21,461 nucleotides of DNA from Oscillospiraceae bacterium (lineage in GTDB: Bacteria > Bacillota_A > Clostridia > Oscillospirales > Oscillospiraceae): NCBI GenBank assembly GCA_902795095.1, contig CADBKB010000009.1, positions 1 through 21,461 on the forward strand. Direction: 5' to 3'. The notes beneath the pieces were generated by a model. That model did not search any database. It had not been told where the DNA came from and saw only the letters and a program-made list of their open reading frames with translations. Positions within the stretch are counted from its first letter, which is position 1, and each line of letters opens with the position of its first letter. Both the position numbers and the translations under genes were made by a program. Shown piece by piece: positions 7,754-17,101 of the stretch.

Positions 7754-9160
7754 TCAGAAGTGGTAGTAGAAGAAGGGCTCGCTCAGACCGATGCTGATGC
7801 AGTAGACGGCCAGGGCGAACACGGCGAACAGCAGCAGTGTGCCGGGCAGGCGGGAGCGGATGGGCCGGAAGAGCTTGCGCGGCAGGGGCGTGGCAAAGAG
7901 CACGCCCAGGGCGAGCCTCCATCCGTAGGCGCCGAGCAGGGACACGAAATCCAGCTTGTTGGCCGCGGCGCCGACGCCGACGAGCCGGCCCAGGTAGATC
8001 CCGAGCTCCCGGATATCGGGAATGGCAAAGACGGTCCACTGCAGCAGGATCAGCACGGTCATGTACACATGGGAGCCGATCTGCGCCCCGACGCCGTCGC
8101 CGGTGAGCAGGCCCATGGTGAAAAATCTCTCCGAGCAGATGACGGCGAACAGGAGCAGGCCCCAGAGTAGGAAGTTGAGCCCCGCCCCGTGCCAGAGGGC
8201 CGTGGCCAGCCAGACGATCAGAAGATTCAGCACCTGCCGGGCGCCGCTGCAGCGGCTGCCGCCCAGGGGCTGGTAAAGGTAGGTGCGGAACCAGGCGCCC
8301 AGGGTCATGTGCCAGCGGCGCCAGAACTCGGTCATGGTGCGGGAGACATAGGGATGGTGGAAATTATCCGGCAGGCGGAAGCCCAGCAGCTTGCCCGCGC
8401 CCAAAGCCATGAGGCTGTAGCCGTAGAAGTCAAAATAGATTTTCAGGGCGAAGGCCAGCGAGCCCAGCCAGGCCAGAGGCGTGGAGATATTGGCGTAGCC
8501 CATCTCGCCGATGCGGGTCCAGAGGCCGCCGATCTGGTCGGCCAGCAGGACCTTCAGGCCCAGGCCGGTGATGAAATCCCGCAGGCCGTTGTCCAGCCGC
8601 GGCATGCTGATGCCCCGGCGGGCCAGGGGGGCGTCCATCTCCTGCCAGGTGGTGACGGGGCCCGCGGCGAGCTTCGGAAAGAAGGCCGCGAAGCAGGCAA
8701 AGCGGAGGATGGAAGGCTCCGGCCGGATCGTGCCGCGATAGACGTCCGCCAGGTAGGCGATGTGGGCCAGGGTATAGAAGCTCAGGCCCAGGGGCAGGGC
8801 CCAGTGGGGCACCGGCAGGCCCTTCTGCGCGCCGAACAGGTGATTGAGGCCGCTGAACAGGGGAGCGCAGTATTTGAACGCAAACAAAAGCGCCAGATTC
8901 ACCGCGACGCCCGCGATCAGCAGGGGCTTGCCGGCCGGGCGGCTCTCCCGCGGGGCGATGAACAGGGCGACAGCCCAGTTGAAGGCGATGGACGCGGGCA
9001 GGACCAGGAAATAAGCGGGACTGGAGAGACATCCGAGCAGGTAGAACGCCAGGCTGCCCGCCAGCAGAAGCAGATTGCGCCAGCGCGCCGGCAGGCGGTA
9101 ATAGAGCAAAAGAAAAACTGGTAAAAAAATAAAGATGAATTCCAGACTGTGCAGCGCCAT
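7754..9160 (-). CDS. MBOAT-family membrane O-acyltransferase (AlgI/DltB-like)
   Basis: MBOAT proteins move acyl groups across or at the membrane onto polysaccharides, teichoic acids or proteins. This one has 468 residues, usual for the family, with about ten or more hydrophobic segments. It has the hallmark blocks FAAFFPKLAAGPV, IYFDFYGYSLMALG, EFWRRWHMTLGAWFRTYLYQPLGG (H284) and the active-site segment ATALWHGAGLNFLLWG (H324). The start has a GAGAGGAT site and its own promoter at 9206-9235. It forms an operon with the SGNH-like gene just downstream. The pair suggests surface-polymer O-acetylation; the acceptor is unknown. Confidence 0.93.
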   Translation of the reverse strand: MALHSLEFIFIFLPVFLLLYYRLPARWRNLLLLAGSLAFYLLGCLSSPAYFLVLPASIAFNWAVALFIAPRESRPAGKPLLIAGVAVNLALLFAFKYCAPLFSGLNHLFGAQKGLPVPHWALPLGLSFYTLAHIAYLADVYRGTIRPEPSILRFACFAAFFPKLAAGPVTTWQEMDAPLARRGISMPRLDNGLRDFITGLGLKVLLADQIGGLWTRIGEMGYANISTPLAWLGSLAFALKIYFDFYGYSLMALGAGKLLGFRLPDNFHHPYVSRTMTEFWRRWHMTLGAWFRTYLYQPLGGSRCSGARQVLNLLIVWLATALWHGAGLNFLLWGLLLFAVICSERFFTMGLLTGDGVGAQIGSHVYMTVLILLQWTVFAIPDIRELGIYLGRLVGVGAAANKLDFVSLLGAYGWRLALGVLFATPLPRKLFRPIRSRLPGTLLLFAVFALAVYCISIGLSEPFFYYHF

Positions 9161-9205
9161 GACAGGATCCTCTCTTTTTCTTCACGGGTTGGGTTGCTTT
9201 TCTGT

Positions 9206-9235
9206 ATTATACCATAATTCCCCGCGGCGGCGCAA
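9206..9235 (-). promoter_or_regulatory. Promoter for the MBOAT / SGNH operon
   Basis: On the reverse strand TGG-TATAAT (extended -10 at 9211-9206) lies 18 bases after TTGCGC (9235-9230). It is 45 bases before the MBOAT start and divergent from the symporter promoter. Confidence 0.65.
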
Positions 9236-9265
9236 CTGCTTTCCGCGCCGGCGCGCAATCACGGC

Positions 9266-9294
9266 TTGCCAGGCGGGCTTTTTTGTGATATAAC
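9266..9294 (+). promoter_or_regulatory. Promoter for the symporter gene
   Basis: TTGCCA (9266-9271), 17 bases and TATAAC (9289-9294), with TGA before the -10 box, form a good extended -10 promoter. It leaves a leader of about 55 bases before ATG at 9357. Confidence 0.7.
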
Positions 9295-9356
9295 CTTGTA
9301 GGATAAACCGTTTCCGCAACTTCGGCAGCGGGAACGCAGGAAAAAGGAGACATACC

Positions 9357-10547
9357 ATGAAACTACTCAAAAGCCTCCCGGCGCGGCTGCTGCTGGGCAT
9401 CATCGCGGGCATTGCGCTGGGACTGATCCTTCCCGAGGGCGCCATGGTCGTGGTAGTCACGATCAAGTACATCCTGGGCCAGCTCATCACCTTCTGCGTG
9501 CCGCTGATCATCATCGGCTTCATCGCCCCGTCCATCACCAAGCTGGGCAACAGCGCCACGCGGATGCTGGTGGTGGCTGTATGCCTTGCCTACTGCTCCA
9601 GCATCCTGGCGGCCTTCGGCTCCATGGGCGCGGGCTATGCCATCATCCCCCATATGAACATCGTCACCGACCCGGAGAGCCTGCGGGAGCTGCCGGAGGT
9701 GGCCTTCCAGCTGGATATCCCCCAGATCATGCCGGTCATGTCCGCCCTGGTGGTCTCTGTGCTGGTGGGCCTGGCCTGCGTGTGGACCAAGGCGAAGACC
9801 TTCACCAAGGTGCTGCAGGAATTCCAGGACATCGTCCTGGACATTGTGAAGAAGATCATCATTCCCGTGCTGCCGGTGTTCATTGCCGCCACCTTCTGCG
9901 CGCTGGCCTGGGAGGGAATGCTCACAAAGCAGCTGCCGGTGTTCCTGGCGGTGATCCTGATCGTGATCGTGGGCCATTATATCTGGCTGGCCGTCCTGTA
10001 CGGCGCGGCCTCGGCCTACTCCCGCCGCTCCGGCATTGAGGTCGTCCGCCACTACGGCCCCGCCTATCTCACCGCCGTGGGCACCATGTCCTCCGCCGCC
10101 ACCCTCGCGGTGGCCCTGGAGTGCGCCAGAAAGAGCAAGAATCTGCGCCGGGATCTGGTGGACTTCGGCATCCCCCTGTTCGCCAACATCCATCTGTGCG
10201 GCTCCGTGCTGACGGAGGTTTTCTTCGTGATGACCGTATCCAAGGTGCTCTATGGCCAGATCCCGCCGGTGGGCAGCATGATCCTGTTCTGCTTCCTGCT
10301 GGGCGTGTTTGCCATCGGCGCCCCCGGCGTGCCCGGCGGCACGGTCATGGCGTCCCTGGGCCTCATCACCGGGGTGCTGGGCTTCGACGCCGACGGCACG
10401 GCGCTGATGCTGGCCGTCTTCGCCCTGCAGGACAGCTTCGGCACCGCCTGCAATGTCACCGGCGACGGCGCGCTGACCCTCATGCTCACCGGTTATGCCG
10501 AGAAGCACGGTATCCGGGAAGAAACGATCGGAGAGATCATCCTCTGA
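9357..10547 (+). CDS. Dicarboxylate/amino-acid:cation symporter (DAACS, GltP-like)
   Basis: Proteins of this family (SDF domain) import acidic amino acids or C4-dicarboxylates with Na+ or H+. The 396-residue chain has an N-terminal membrane helix (LLLGIIAGIALGLILP) and many further helices. The re-entrant loop motif GTMSSAATL (242-250) corresponds to the Ser-rich loop of the family, PGVPGGT is the second hairpin, and NVTGDGALTLMLTGY (N366, D370) matches the substrate/cation site helix. It is slightly shorter than typical GltP. AAAGGAGA precedes the start. It stands alone between its own promoter and terminator. The substrate cannot be fixed from sequence. Confidence 0.92.
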   Translation: MKLLKSLPARLLLGIIAGIALGLILPEGAMVVVVTIKYILGQLITFCVPLIIIGFIAPSITKLGNSATRMLVVAVCLAYCSSILAAFGSMGAGYAIIPHMNIVTDPESLRELPEVAFQLDIPQIMPVMSALVVSVLVGLACVWTKAKTFTKVLQEFQDIVLDIVKKIIIPVLPVFIAATFCALAWEGMLTKQLPVFLAVILIVIVGHYIWLAVLYGAASAYSRRSGIEVVRHYGPAYLTAVGTMSSAATLAVALECARKSKNLRRDLVDFGIPLFANIHLCGSVLTEVFFVMTVSKVLYGQIPPVGSMILFCFLLGVFAIGAPGVPGGTVMASLGLITGVLGFDADGTALMLAVFALQDSFGTACNVTGDGALTLMLTGYAEKHGIREETIGEIIL

Positions 10548-10563
10548 GAAGAACGAAATACGC

Positions 10564-10598
10564 AGCCCGATCCGAAATACGGATCGGGCTGATTCTTT
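10564..10598 (+). terminator. Terminator of the symporter gene
   Basis: A perfect 11-bp stem (AGCCCGATCCG at 10564-10574, loop AAATA, partner 10580-10590) is followed by a T-rich tail (GATTCTTTT). It begins 17 bases after the symporter stop codon. Confidence 0.82.
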
Positions 10599-10606
10599 TG
10601 AAAAAT

Positions 10607-10620
10607 GGAAAGTGAGCTTG
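10607..10620. promoter_or_regulatory. Upstream operator-like half of a paired site
   Basis: GGAAAG-TGAG-CTT (10607-10619) repeats the layout of the perfect palindrome at 10649-10664 and overlaps the -35 box. The two left arms begin exactly 42 bases apart, about four helical turns. It is probably a weaker site for the regulator encoded next. Confidence 0.5.
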
Positions 10621-10645
10621 ACATTTTGAAAAAACGTGCTATAAT
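10618..10645 (+). promoter_or_regulatory. Strong promoter of the XRE / DUF2178 cassette
   Basis: A consensus TTGACA (10618-10623) and TATAAT (10640-10645) are separated by 16 bases, with TGC before the -10 box. It is the closest match to the vegetative consensus in this window and is flanked by two operator-like sequences. Confidence 0.8.
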
Positions 10646-10648
10646 AAT

Positions 10649-10664
10649 GGAAAGCAAACTTTCC
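10649..10664. promoter_or_regulatory. Palindromic operator just downstream of the -10 box
   Basis: GGAAAG-CAAA-CTTTCC is a perfect 6+4+6 inverted repeat three bases after the -10 box, covering the probable transcription start. A protein bound here would block initiation. The adjacent XRE gene makes autorepression the simplest reading. Confidence 0.6.
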
Positions 10665-10683
10665 GTAATGAGAGGAGGCAGCC

Positions 10684-10887
10684 ATGAAAAACCGTTTGGA
10701 AGCCCTGCGCAAGGCGCGGGGGATCCGGCAGGAGGAGCTGGCGCAGGCCCTGGAGGTGTCGCGGCAGACCATCGGCTCGCTGGAGAACGGCCGCTACAAT
10801 CCGTCCATCCAGCTGGCATTCAAGATCGCCCGCTACTTCGGCATGGCGATCGAGGACATTTTCATTTACGAGGAGGAAGAAGCATGA
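10684..10887 (+). CDS. Small XRE/Cro-family transcriptional regulator
   Basis: This 67-residue protein is almost only a helix-turn-helix domain. RLEALRKARGIRQEELAQAL forms the first helices, VSRQTIGSLENGRYNPS the recognition helix and its turn, and LAFKIARYFGMAIEDIFIYEEEE the C-terminal part. It is the YozG/Cro-like type that usually represses its own short operon. An AGGAGG site precedes ATG. The stop codon overlaps the start of the next gene (ATGA), so the two are translationally coupled. The paired palindromes around the promoter are likely its binding sites. Confidence 0.93.
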   Translation: MKNRLEALRKARGIRQEELAQALEVSRQTIGSLENGRYNPSIQLAFKIARYFGMAIEDIFIYEEEEA

Positions 10888-11297
10888 AGAAAATCAATGC
10901 TCTGTGGATCGCCCTGGGCGCGGCGCTGTTTGCGGCGGGGCTGATCCTGGTGAAGGTTCGCGGGGGCGCGTCGGCGCTGCCGTATCTGTGCATCGGCGTC
11001 GGCAGCGGCCTGTTCGGCCACGGCATGGGCGAGGCGCTCTCTGCCCGGGCGCGGCGCGCCGATCCGGAGCGGTTCCGGCAAATGGACATCGAAAAGAAGG
11101 ACGAGCGAAACATCGCCCTGGCCGCCCGAGCCAAAGGGAAGGCCTTTGATCTGATGACCTTCGTCTTCGGCGCGCTGATGATTGCATTCGCGCTTACGGG
11201 CGTCGACGTGCGAACGCTTCTGCTGCTGGTGTTCGCCTATCTGTTTGTTCACGGCAGCGTCATTTATTACCGGGCGAAGCTCGACAAGGAGATGTAG
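10884..11297 (+). CDS. DUF2178-like four-helix membrane protein
   Basis: The 137-residue protein has two N-terminal membrane helices (about 4-24 and 31-50). A cytoplasmic stretch follows with the conserved MDIEKKDERNIALAARAKGKAF motif (given here without claim about function). Two C-terminal helices follow (about 92-110 and 113-129). The DERN-I-x-x-x-A-x-x-K-A-F pattern is typical of the DUF2178 family, which in Firmicutes and archaea is regularly paired with a tiny XRE regulator, as here. The ATGA overlap with the regulator means the pair is one unit. The biochemical role is unknown. It ends before a strong hairpin. Confidence 0.85.
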   Translation: MKKINALWIALGAALFAAGLILVKVRGGASALPYLCIGVGSGLFGHGMGEALSARARRADPERFRQMDIEKKDERNIALAARAKGKAFDLMTFVFGALMIAFALTGVDVRTLLLLVFAYLFVHGSVIYYRAKLDKEM

Positions 11298-11303
11298 CGC
11301 CCA

Positions 11304-11340
11304 TAAAAATTGCCCGCTCCGAAAGCACGGAGCGGGCAAT
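11304..11340 (-). terminator. Terminator of uvrA-radC-rlmH (possibly also of the DUF2178 gene)
   Basis: A perfect 13-bp stem (11309-11321 with 11328-11340, loop AAAGCA) is followed on the reverse strand by ATTTTTATGG, a good U tract. The + side has only GATTGTTCCTTT, so it ends the reverse operon better than the forward one. Its core stem is identical to that at 6846-6870. Confidence 0.75.
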
Positions 11341-11385
11341 GATTGTTCCTTTAGGTTAACATAAAAAAATTACGGGCAACAGACG

Positions 11386-11868
11386 CTATTTGTGGTATTT
11401 TGAGCCCGCCTGGATGGCCTCGGCGCGGTAGAGCTGCTCCAGGACCATGACCCGCGCCAGATGGTGGGGGAAGGTCATTTTCGACATGGACAGCAGCAGG
11501 TCCGCCTTCGCCTTGACCTCCGGCGCCAGGCCGAAGGAGGAGCCGATGACGAAGCAGGCGCTGCTTTTGCCCCGGGATTTGACCTCCGCCAGGGTCGCGG
11601 CGAGCTGCTCGGAGGAGAGCATCCGTCCCTCCGGGCTCAGCACGCACAGCCAGGCCCCCTTCGGGACCCTGGCCAGGATCTGCTCGCCCTCTTTTCTCAG
11701 GGCGGCTTCGATCTCGGCGGGGGCGGGCGTCTCCGGCAGGCGCTGCTCGGGCAGCTCGAGAAGGTCGAATCTGGCGTAGGCGCGCAGGCGCTTGGCGTAT
11801 TCCTGCGCGGCGGCGGTGTAGAATTTCTCCTTGAGCTTGCCAACGGTGATGAGGGTGAGGGAAAACAT
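11386..11868 (-). CDS. rlmH: 23S rRNA pseudouridine1915 N3-methyltransferase
   Basis: RlmH is a SPOUT-class, SAM-dependent methyltransferase that modifies pseudouridine 1915 in 23S rRNA helix 69. The 160-residue length is standard. The N-terminus (SLTLITVGKLKEKFY) and the knotted C-terminus (FVIGSSFGLAPEV, LSMSKMTFPHHLARVMVLEQLYRA, GSKYHK) match the family from end to end. It is the last gene of a reverse operon, beginning 8 bases after the radC stop, and ends 45 bases before the hairpin at 11304-11340. Confidence 0.96.
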   Translation of the reverse strand: MFSLTLITVGKLKEKFYTAAAQEYAKRLRAYARFDLLELPEQRLPETPAPAEIEAALRKEGEQILARVPKGAWLCVLSPEGRMLSSEQLAATLAEVKSRGKSSACFVIGSSFGLAPEVKAKADLLLSMSKMTFPHHLARVMVLEQLYRAEAIQAGSKYHK

Positions 11869-11876
11869 GGCGCCTC

Positions 11877-12570
11877 CTATCTGAGAAAGCTCTCGAAGAA
11901 GCCGGCGTCCGCCATGGAGCAGTAATCGGAGCCGGAAACGACGATGTGGTCCACCAGCTGGATATCCACCGCGTCCAGGGCGTGCCAGATGCGCAGGGTG
12001 GTGCTCTCATCCTCGGCGGAGGGGCGGCAGATGCCCTTGGGATGGTTGTGGGCCAGGACCACGGACACGGCGTTGTGATGCAGGGCCGTCTCCACGATCT
12101 TGCGGGTGGAGATCTCCGCGGCGTTGATGCTGCCCTCGCCCAGCTTGCGGCAGGCCAGCAGCTTGCATTTGCCGTCCAGGCACAGCAGGTACACCGTCTC
12201 CGCGTTCAGGCCGAAGAAATGGGGCAGAAGGTACTCCGCGCATTTGCCCGTGGTATCCAGGATGCCCCTGGAGCGGGTCGCGGCCCGCTCGCGCTCAGCG
12301 CAGGCGCTGAGTTGCCCCACCAGCCGGATGAGGATGGCGGCATTCTGGGTGATGCCCTCCACCTTCGTCAGCCGGTCGAGATCCGCGTCCATGACGGCGC
12401 TGAAGCTGCCGAATTCCTGCAGCAGGGCATGGGCCATGGCGTTGGTGTCCCGGCGAGGCACGGCGTAGAACAGCAGCAGCTCCAGCCGGTTGACGTCGGA
12501 CAGGGCGTCGACGCCGCCGCGCAGATAGGTCTGGCGAAGACGCTGCCGGTGGCCGGTGTGATTCGTTTTC

Positions 12571-12578
<8 letters not shown>
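11877..12578 (-). CDS. radC: RadC-family JAB/MPN domain protein
   Basis: RadC proteins carry a JAMM metal site; the old link with DNA repair is weak and the true role is unsettled. This one has 233 residues. The N-terminal part holds a helix-hairpin-helix-like stretch ([15 protein letters not shown]). The C-terminal MPN domain shows the zinc motif HNHPKG...SAED (H177, H179, D190), preceded by [22 protein letters not shown]. The start codon lies inside the last codons of uvrA (8-base overlap), which favours translational coupling. The motif after HNHP reads KGICRPS rather than the usual SGDPTPS, a small deviation. Confidence 0.92.
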
Positions 12579-15414
<2,836 letters not shown>

Positions 15415-15454
15415 AGGCTCTCCTGGTCGTAAATGGCTTGGAAGTGTATCAGAT

Positions 15455-15483
15455 ATTATACCATATGCAGGGCTTGTATACAA
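15455..15483 (-). promoter_or_regulatory. Promoter of the uvrA operon
   Basis: On the reverse strand TTGTAT (15483-15478), 17 bases and TATAAT (15460-15455) with a TGG extension form a clear promoter. No Firmicutes-type LexA box was seen at it. A 12-bp palindrome overlaps the -35 box. Confidence 0.72.
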
Positions 15484-15484
15484 G
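15473..15484. promoter_or_regulatory. 12-bp palindrome over the uvrA -35 box
   Basis: CTTGTATACAAG is a perfect palindrome that contains the whole -35 hexamer of the uvrA promoter. It fits the T-N-G-T...A-C-N-A pattern of GntR/FadR-type operators. The binding protein is not known, and the palindrome could be accidental. Confidence 0.4.
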
Positions 15485-15498
15485 CGTCAATTGCGCCG

Positions 15499-15526
15499 GA
15501 ATATTCCGCGCCCGGGCGCGTATAGT
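15499..15526 (+). promoter_or_regulatory. Sigma-E-like sporulation promoter ahead of yabP
   Basis: GAATATT (15499-15505) agrees with the sigma-E -35 pattern KMATATT. CGTATAGT (15519-15526) is a partial match to the -10 pattern CATACAnT after 13 bases, slightly short. No vegetative promoter was found in the gap, and yabP of Bacillus is expressed in the mother cell under sigma-E. Confidence 0.45.
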
Positions 15527-15547
15527 AGAGCGAAGGGGGCGACGGAC

Positions 15548-15817
15548 ATGGCCAACGACAACGGCGGTCCCCACCGGCTGAGCCTGGAGGACCGGCAGCA
15601 TCTGGTGCTGACGGGCGTGACGGATGTGGACAGCTTCGATGAGACCGCGGTACTGCTGCGCACCAACCGGGGCCCGGTCTCGGTGCGGGGAGAGGGATTA
15701 CAGCTCAGGAGCCTGAATGTGGAGGGCGGCCAGGCGGCGGTTGACGGCACGGTCACCGCCATCGTTTACGAGGACACGGTCCGCCGGGGCGGCTTTCTGC
15801 GCCGGCTGCTGGGCTGA
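15548..15817 (+). CDS. yabP: Sporulation protein YabP
   Basis: YabP is a small conserved spore-former protein needed for full sporulation, made in the mother cell. This 89-residue chain shows the family core: [41 protein letters not shown], the glycine-rich strand segment DGTVTAIVY and the end [12 protein letters not shown] at 15548 is preceded by GAAGGGGGCGA, a usable ribosome site. Its TGA overlaps the yabQ start (TGATG), so the genes are coupled. The gene order yabP-yabQ-divIC-S1 protein is that of Bacillus and Clostridia. Confidence 0.94.
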   Translation: MANDNGGPHRLSLEDRQHLVLTGVTDVDSFDETAVLLRTNRGPVSVRGEGLQLRSLNVEGGQAAVDGTVTAIVYEDTVRRGGFLRRLLG

Positions 15818-16506
15818 TGGAGTACTCCCTCCAGACCCAGACCCTGCAGTTCCTGCGCGCCGGAGCCCTGGGCCTGGTCCTGGGGCTGCACTATGATCTG
15901 CTGCGCTTTTTCCGGGCAAAGCGCAGCGCCCCGGCGGACAGCTGGTTCTGCCTGACGGCGGCCCTGGGACTGCTGGCCCTGGCGCTCTACGGCGGCGCGG
16001 GCCAGCTGCACCTGTTCATGCTCGTCGGCACGGCCCTGGGGGCGGGCGCCTGGTTCTTCGGCCCGGGGCGCATCGTGGGGCCCGCCGTGGCGGCCGCGGC
16101 GAAGACATGGGCGGGATTCCGGCGGCGCACAGGGCAAAAAATGAAAAAAATTTGCAAAAAGGCCTTTTCAAACGCTAAAAAATCGGTTAAAATAATAGGC
16201 GTAAAAATGGGAGCAGCACAGCCGGCTCTCAGAAAGAAAAGAGGCGATGCAGGACATGCGGATCAAATTCAAAAAATCCTCGCTGATCACGAAGCTGGTC
16301 ATCGCGATCCTGCTGGTCTACGCCATGATCACTCTGGTGCATCTGCAGCGGCAGCTTTCACAGAAGCAGGCCGAGCGCGCGGCGCTGGAAACCCAGCTCA
16401 CCGAGCAGCAGCAGGCCAACGCCGCGCTGCACGCCAGCATCGACGCCATCGACACCGACGAGGGCGTGGAGGCCGTGGCCCGGGAGCAGCTGGGACTGGT
16501 CTCTGA
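15817..16506 (+). CDS. yabQ: Spore cortex biosynthesis protein YabQ, with an abnormally long reading frame
   Basis: YabQ is a mother-cell membrane protein required for spore cortex formation. The family-like part is residues 1 to about 130: QTLQFLRAGALGLVLGLHYDLLRFFRAKR, further hydrophobic segments up to about residue 100, and a Lys-rich tail (MKKICKKAFSNAKKSVKIIGVK). The frame then stays open for 230 codons in total and overlaps divIC by 260 bases in another frame. This extra part is His/Arg/Ala/Gly-rich and looks like out-of-frame translation of divIC. Either the stop codon was lost, or an insertion or deletion near the A-rich stretch 16137-16210 shifted the frame. The true end may lie before 16247. 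Confidence 0.78.
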   Translation: MEYSLQTQTLQFLRAGALGLVLGLHYDLLRFFRAKRSAPADSWFCLTAALGLLALALYGGAGQLHLFMLVGTALGAGAWFFGPGRIVGPAVAAAAKTWAGFRRRTGQKMKKICKKAFSNAKKSVKIIGVKMGAAQPALRKKRGDAGHADQIQKILADHEAGHRDPAGLRHDHSGASAAAAFTEAGRARGAGNPAHRAAAGQRRAARQHRRHRHRRGRGGRGPGAAGTGL

Positions 16507-16540
16507 GGGCGAGATCACTTTTTACGACGCGGGCAACTGA
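16247..16540 (+). CDS. divIC: Septum formation initiator family protein (DivIC/FtsB-like)
   Basis: DivIC is a bitopic membrane protein of the divisome that works with FtsL and DivIB. The 97-residue chain has a short basic cytoplasmic N-terminus (RIKFKKSS) and one membrane helix (about 13-31, LITKLVIAILLVYAMITLV). A coiled coil rich in Gln, Leu and Ala (about 32-75) and the conserved end EAVAREQLGLVSEGEITFYD follow. ATG at 16247 has AAGAGGCG before it; ATG at 16256 is an alternative start. The position between yabQ and the S1 gene is the conserved one. Confidence 0.9.
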   Translation: MQDMRIKFKKSSLITKLVIAILLVYAMITLVHLQRQLSQKQAERAALETQLTEQQQANAALHASIDAIDTDEGVEAVAREQLGLVSEGEITFYDAGN

Positions 16541-16591
16541 CGTCCCAAGCACAGGCAGCCAACACCCCGGCAGAGAGGAAATAGCGCATTT

Positions 16592-17047
16592 ATGGAGTTT
16601 ACCACTGGGCAAATACTGGAAGGCAAGGTCAAGACCATCACCAAATTCGGCGCGTTCGTTTCGCTGCCGGAGGGGCGGTCCGGGCTCGTACATATCTCGG
16701 AGATCGCATATTCCTATGTGAATGAGGTGCGCGATTTTCTGACCGAGGGGCAGGAGGTCAAGGTGCAGGTCCTGGAGATCGACGACGCAGGGCGGATCAA
16801 CCTCTCCATCAAGCGCGCCCAGCCGCGGCCGCAGCAGGCCCGGCCCCAGCAGCAGGGAAGGCCCCAGAGCCGTCCGGCGCAGAAGCCGGCCCCCCGCAGG
16901 GATCCGGTCCCCGCAATGGGGGAGGTCCTGCCGCCCAGCGGCGACCGCAGCTTTGAGGATAAGCTCAAGGCATTCATGTCCGAGTCCGACAGCAAGCTCT
17001 CCGGCGTCCGCCAGTACGAGCACAGGACGAAGAGCCGCAGAAGATAA
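16592..17047 (+). CDS. S1 RNA-binding domain protein (YabR-like)
   Basis: Residues 1 to about 75 are a complete S1 domain: GQILEGKVKTITKFGAFVSLPEGRSGLVHISEIA, followed by VNEVRDFLTEGQEVKVQVLEID and GRINLSIKRA. A flexible Pro/Gln/Arg-rich stretch follows (about 77-110), then a charged end (FEDKLKAFMSESDSKL) and a basic tail (RTKSRRR). The domain is shared with polynucleotide phosphorylase and ribosomal protein S1; the stand-alone YabR type has no settled role and probably binds RNA or ribosomes. It is 51 bases after divIC, has a GAGAGGAAA site and ends at a terminator. Confidence 0.92.
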   Translation: MEFTTGQILEGKVKTITKFGAFVSLPEGRSGLVHISEIAYSYVNEVRDFLTEGQEVKVQVLEIDDAGRINLSIKRAQPRPQQARPQQQGRPQSRPAQKPAPRRDPVPAMGEVLPPSGDRSFEDKLKAFMSESDSKLSGVRQYEHRTKSRRR

Positions 17048-17051
17048 CAAT

Positions 17052-17080
17052 GCGCTGCCGCGCCCCCGCGGCAGCGTTTT
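17052..17080 (+). terminator. Terminator of the yabP-yabQ-divIC-S1 operon
   Basis: A perfect 10-bp stem (17052-17061 with 17066-17075, loop CCCC) is followed at once by TTTTT (17076-17080). Only 21 bases separate it from the next start codon, leaving no space for a promoter after it. Confidence 0.88.
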
Positions 17081-17101
17081 TCATGGAATGAGGAGGAGCA
17101 T

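Noticed and set aside
7754..9160. Assignment of the MBOAT gene as alginate acetylase algI or dltB
   Set aside because: No alginate genes and no dltA/C/D genes are nearby, so only the family level is supported.
9363..10772. 469-codon reverse frame opposite the symporter
   Set aside because: His/Gln/Gly-rich translation without motifs; the + strand holds a coherent transporter with promoter and terminator.
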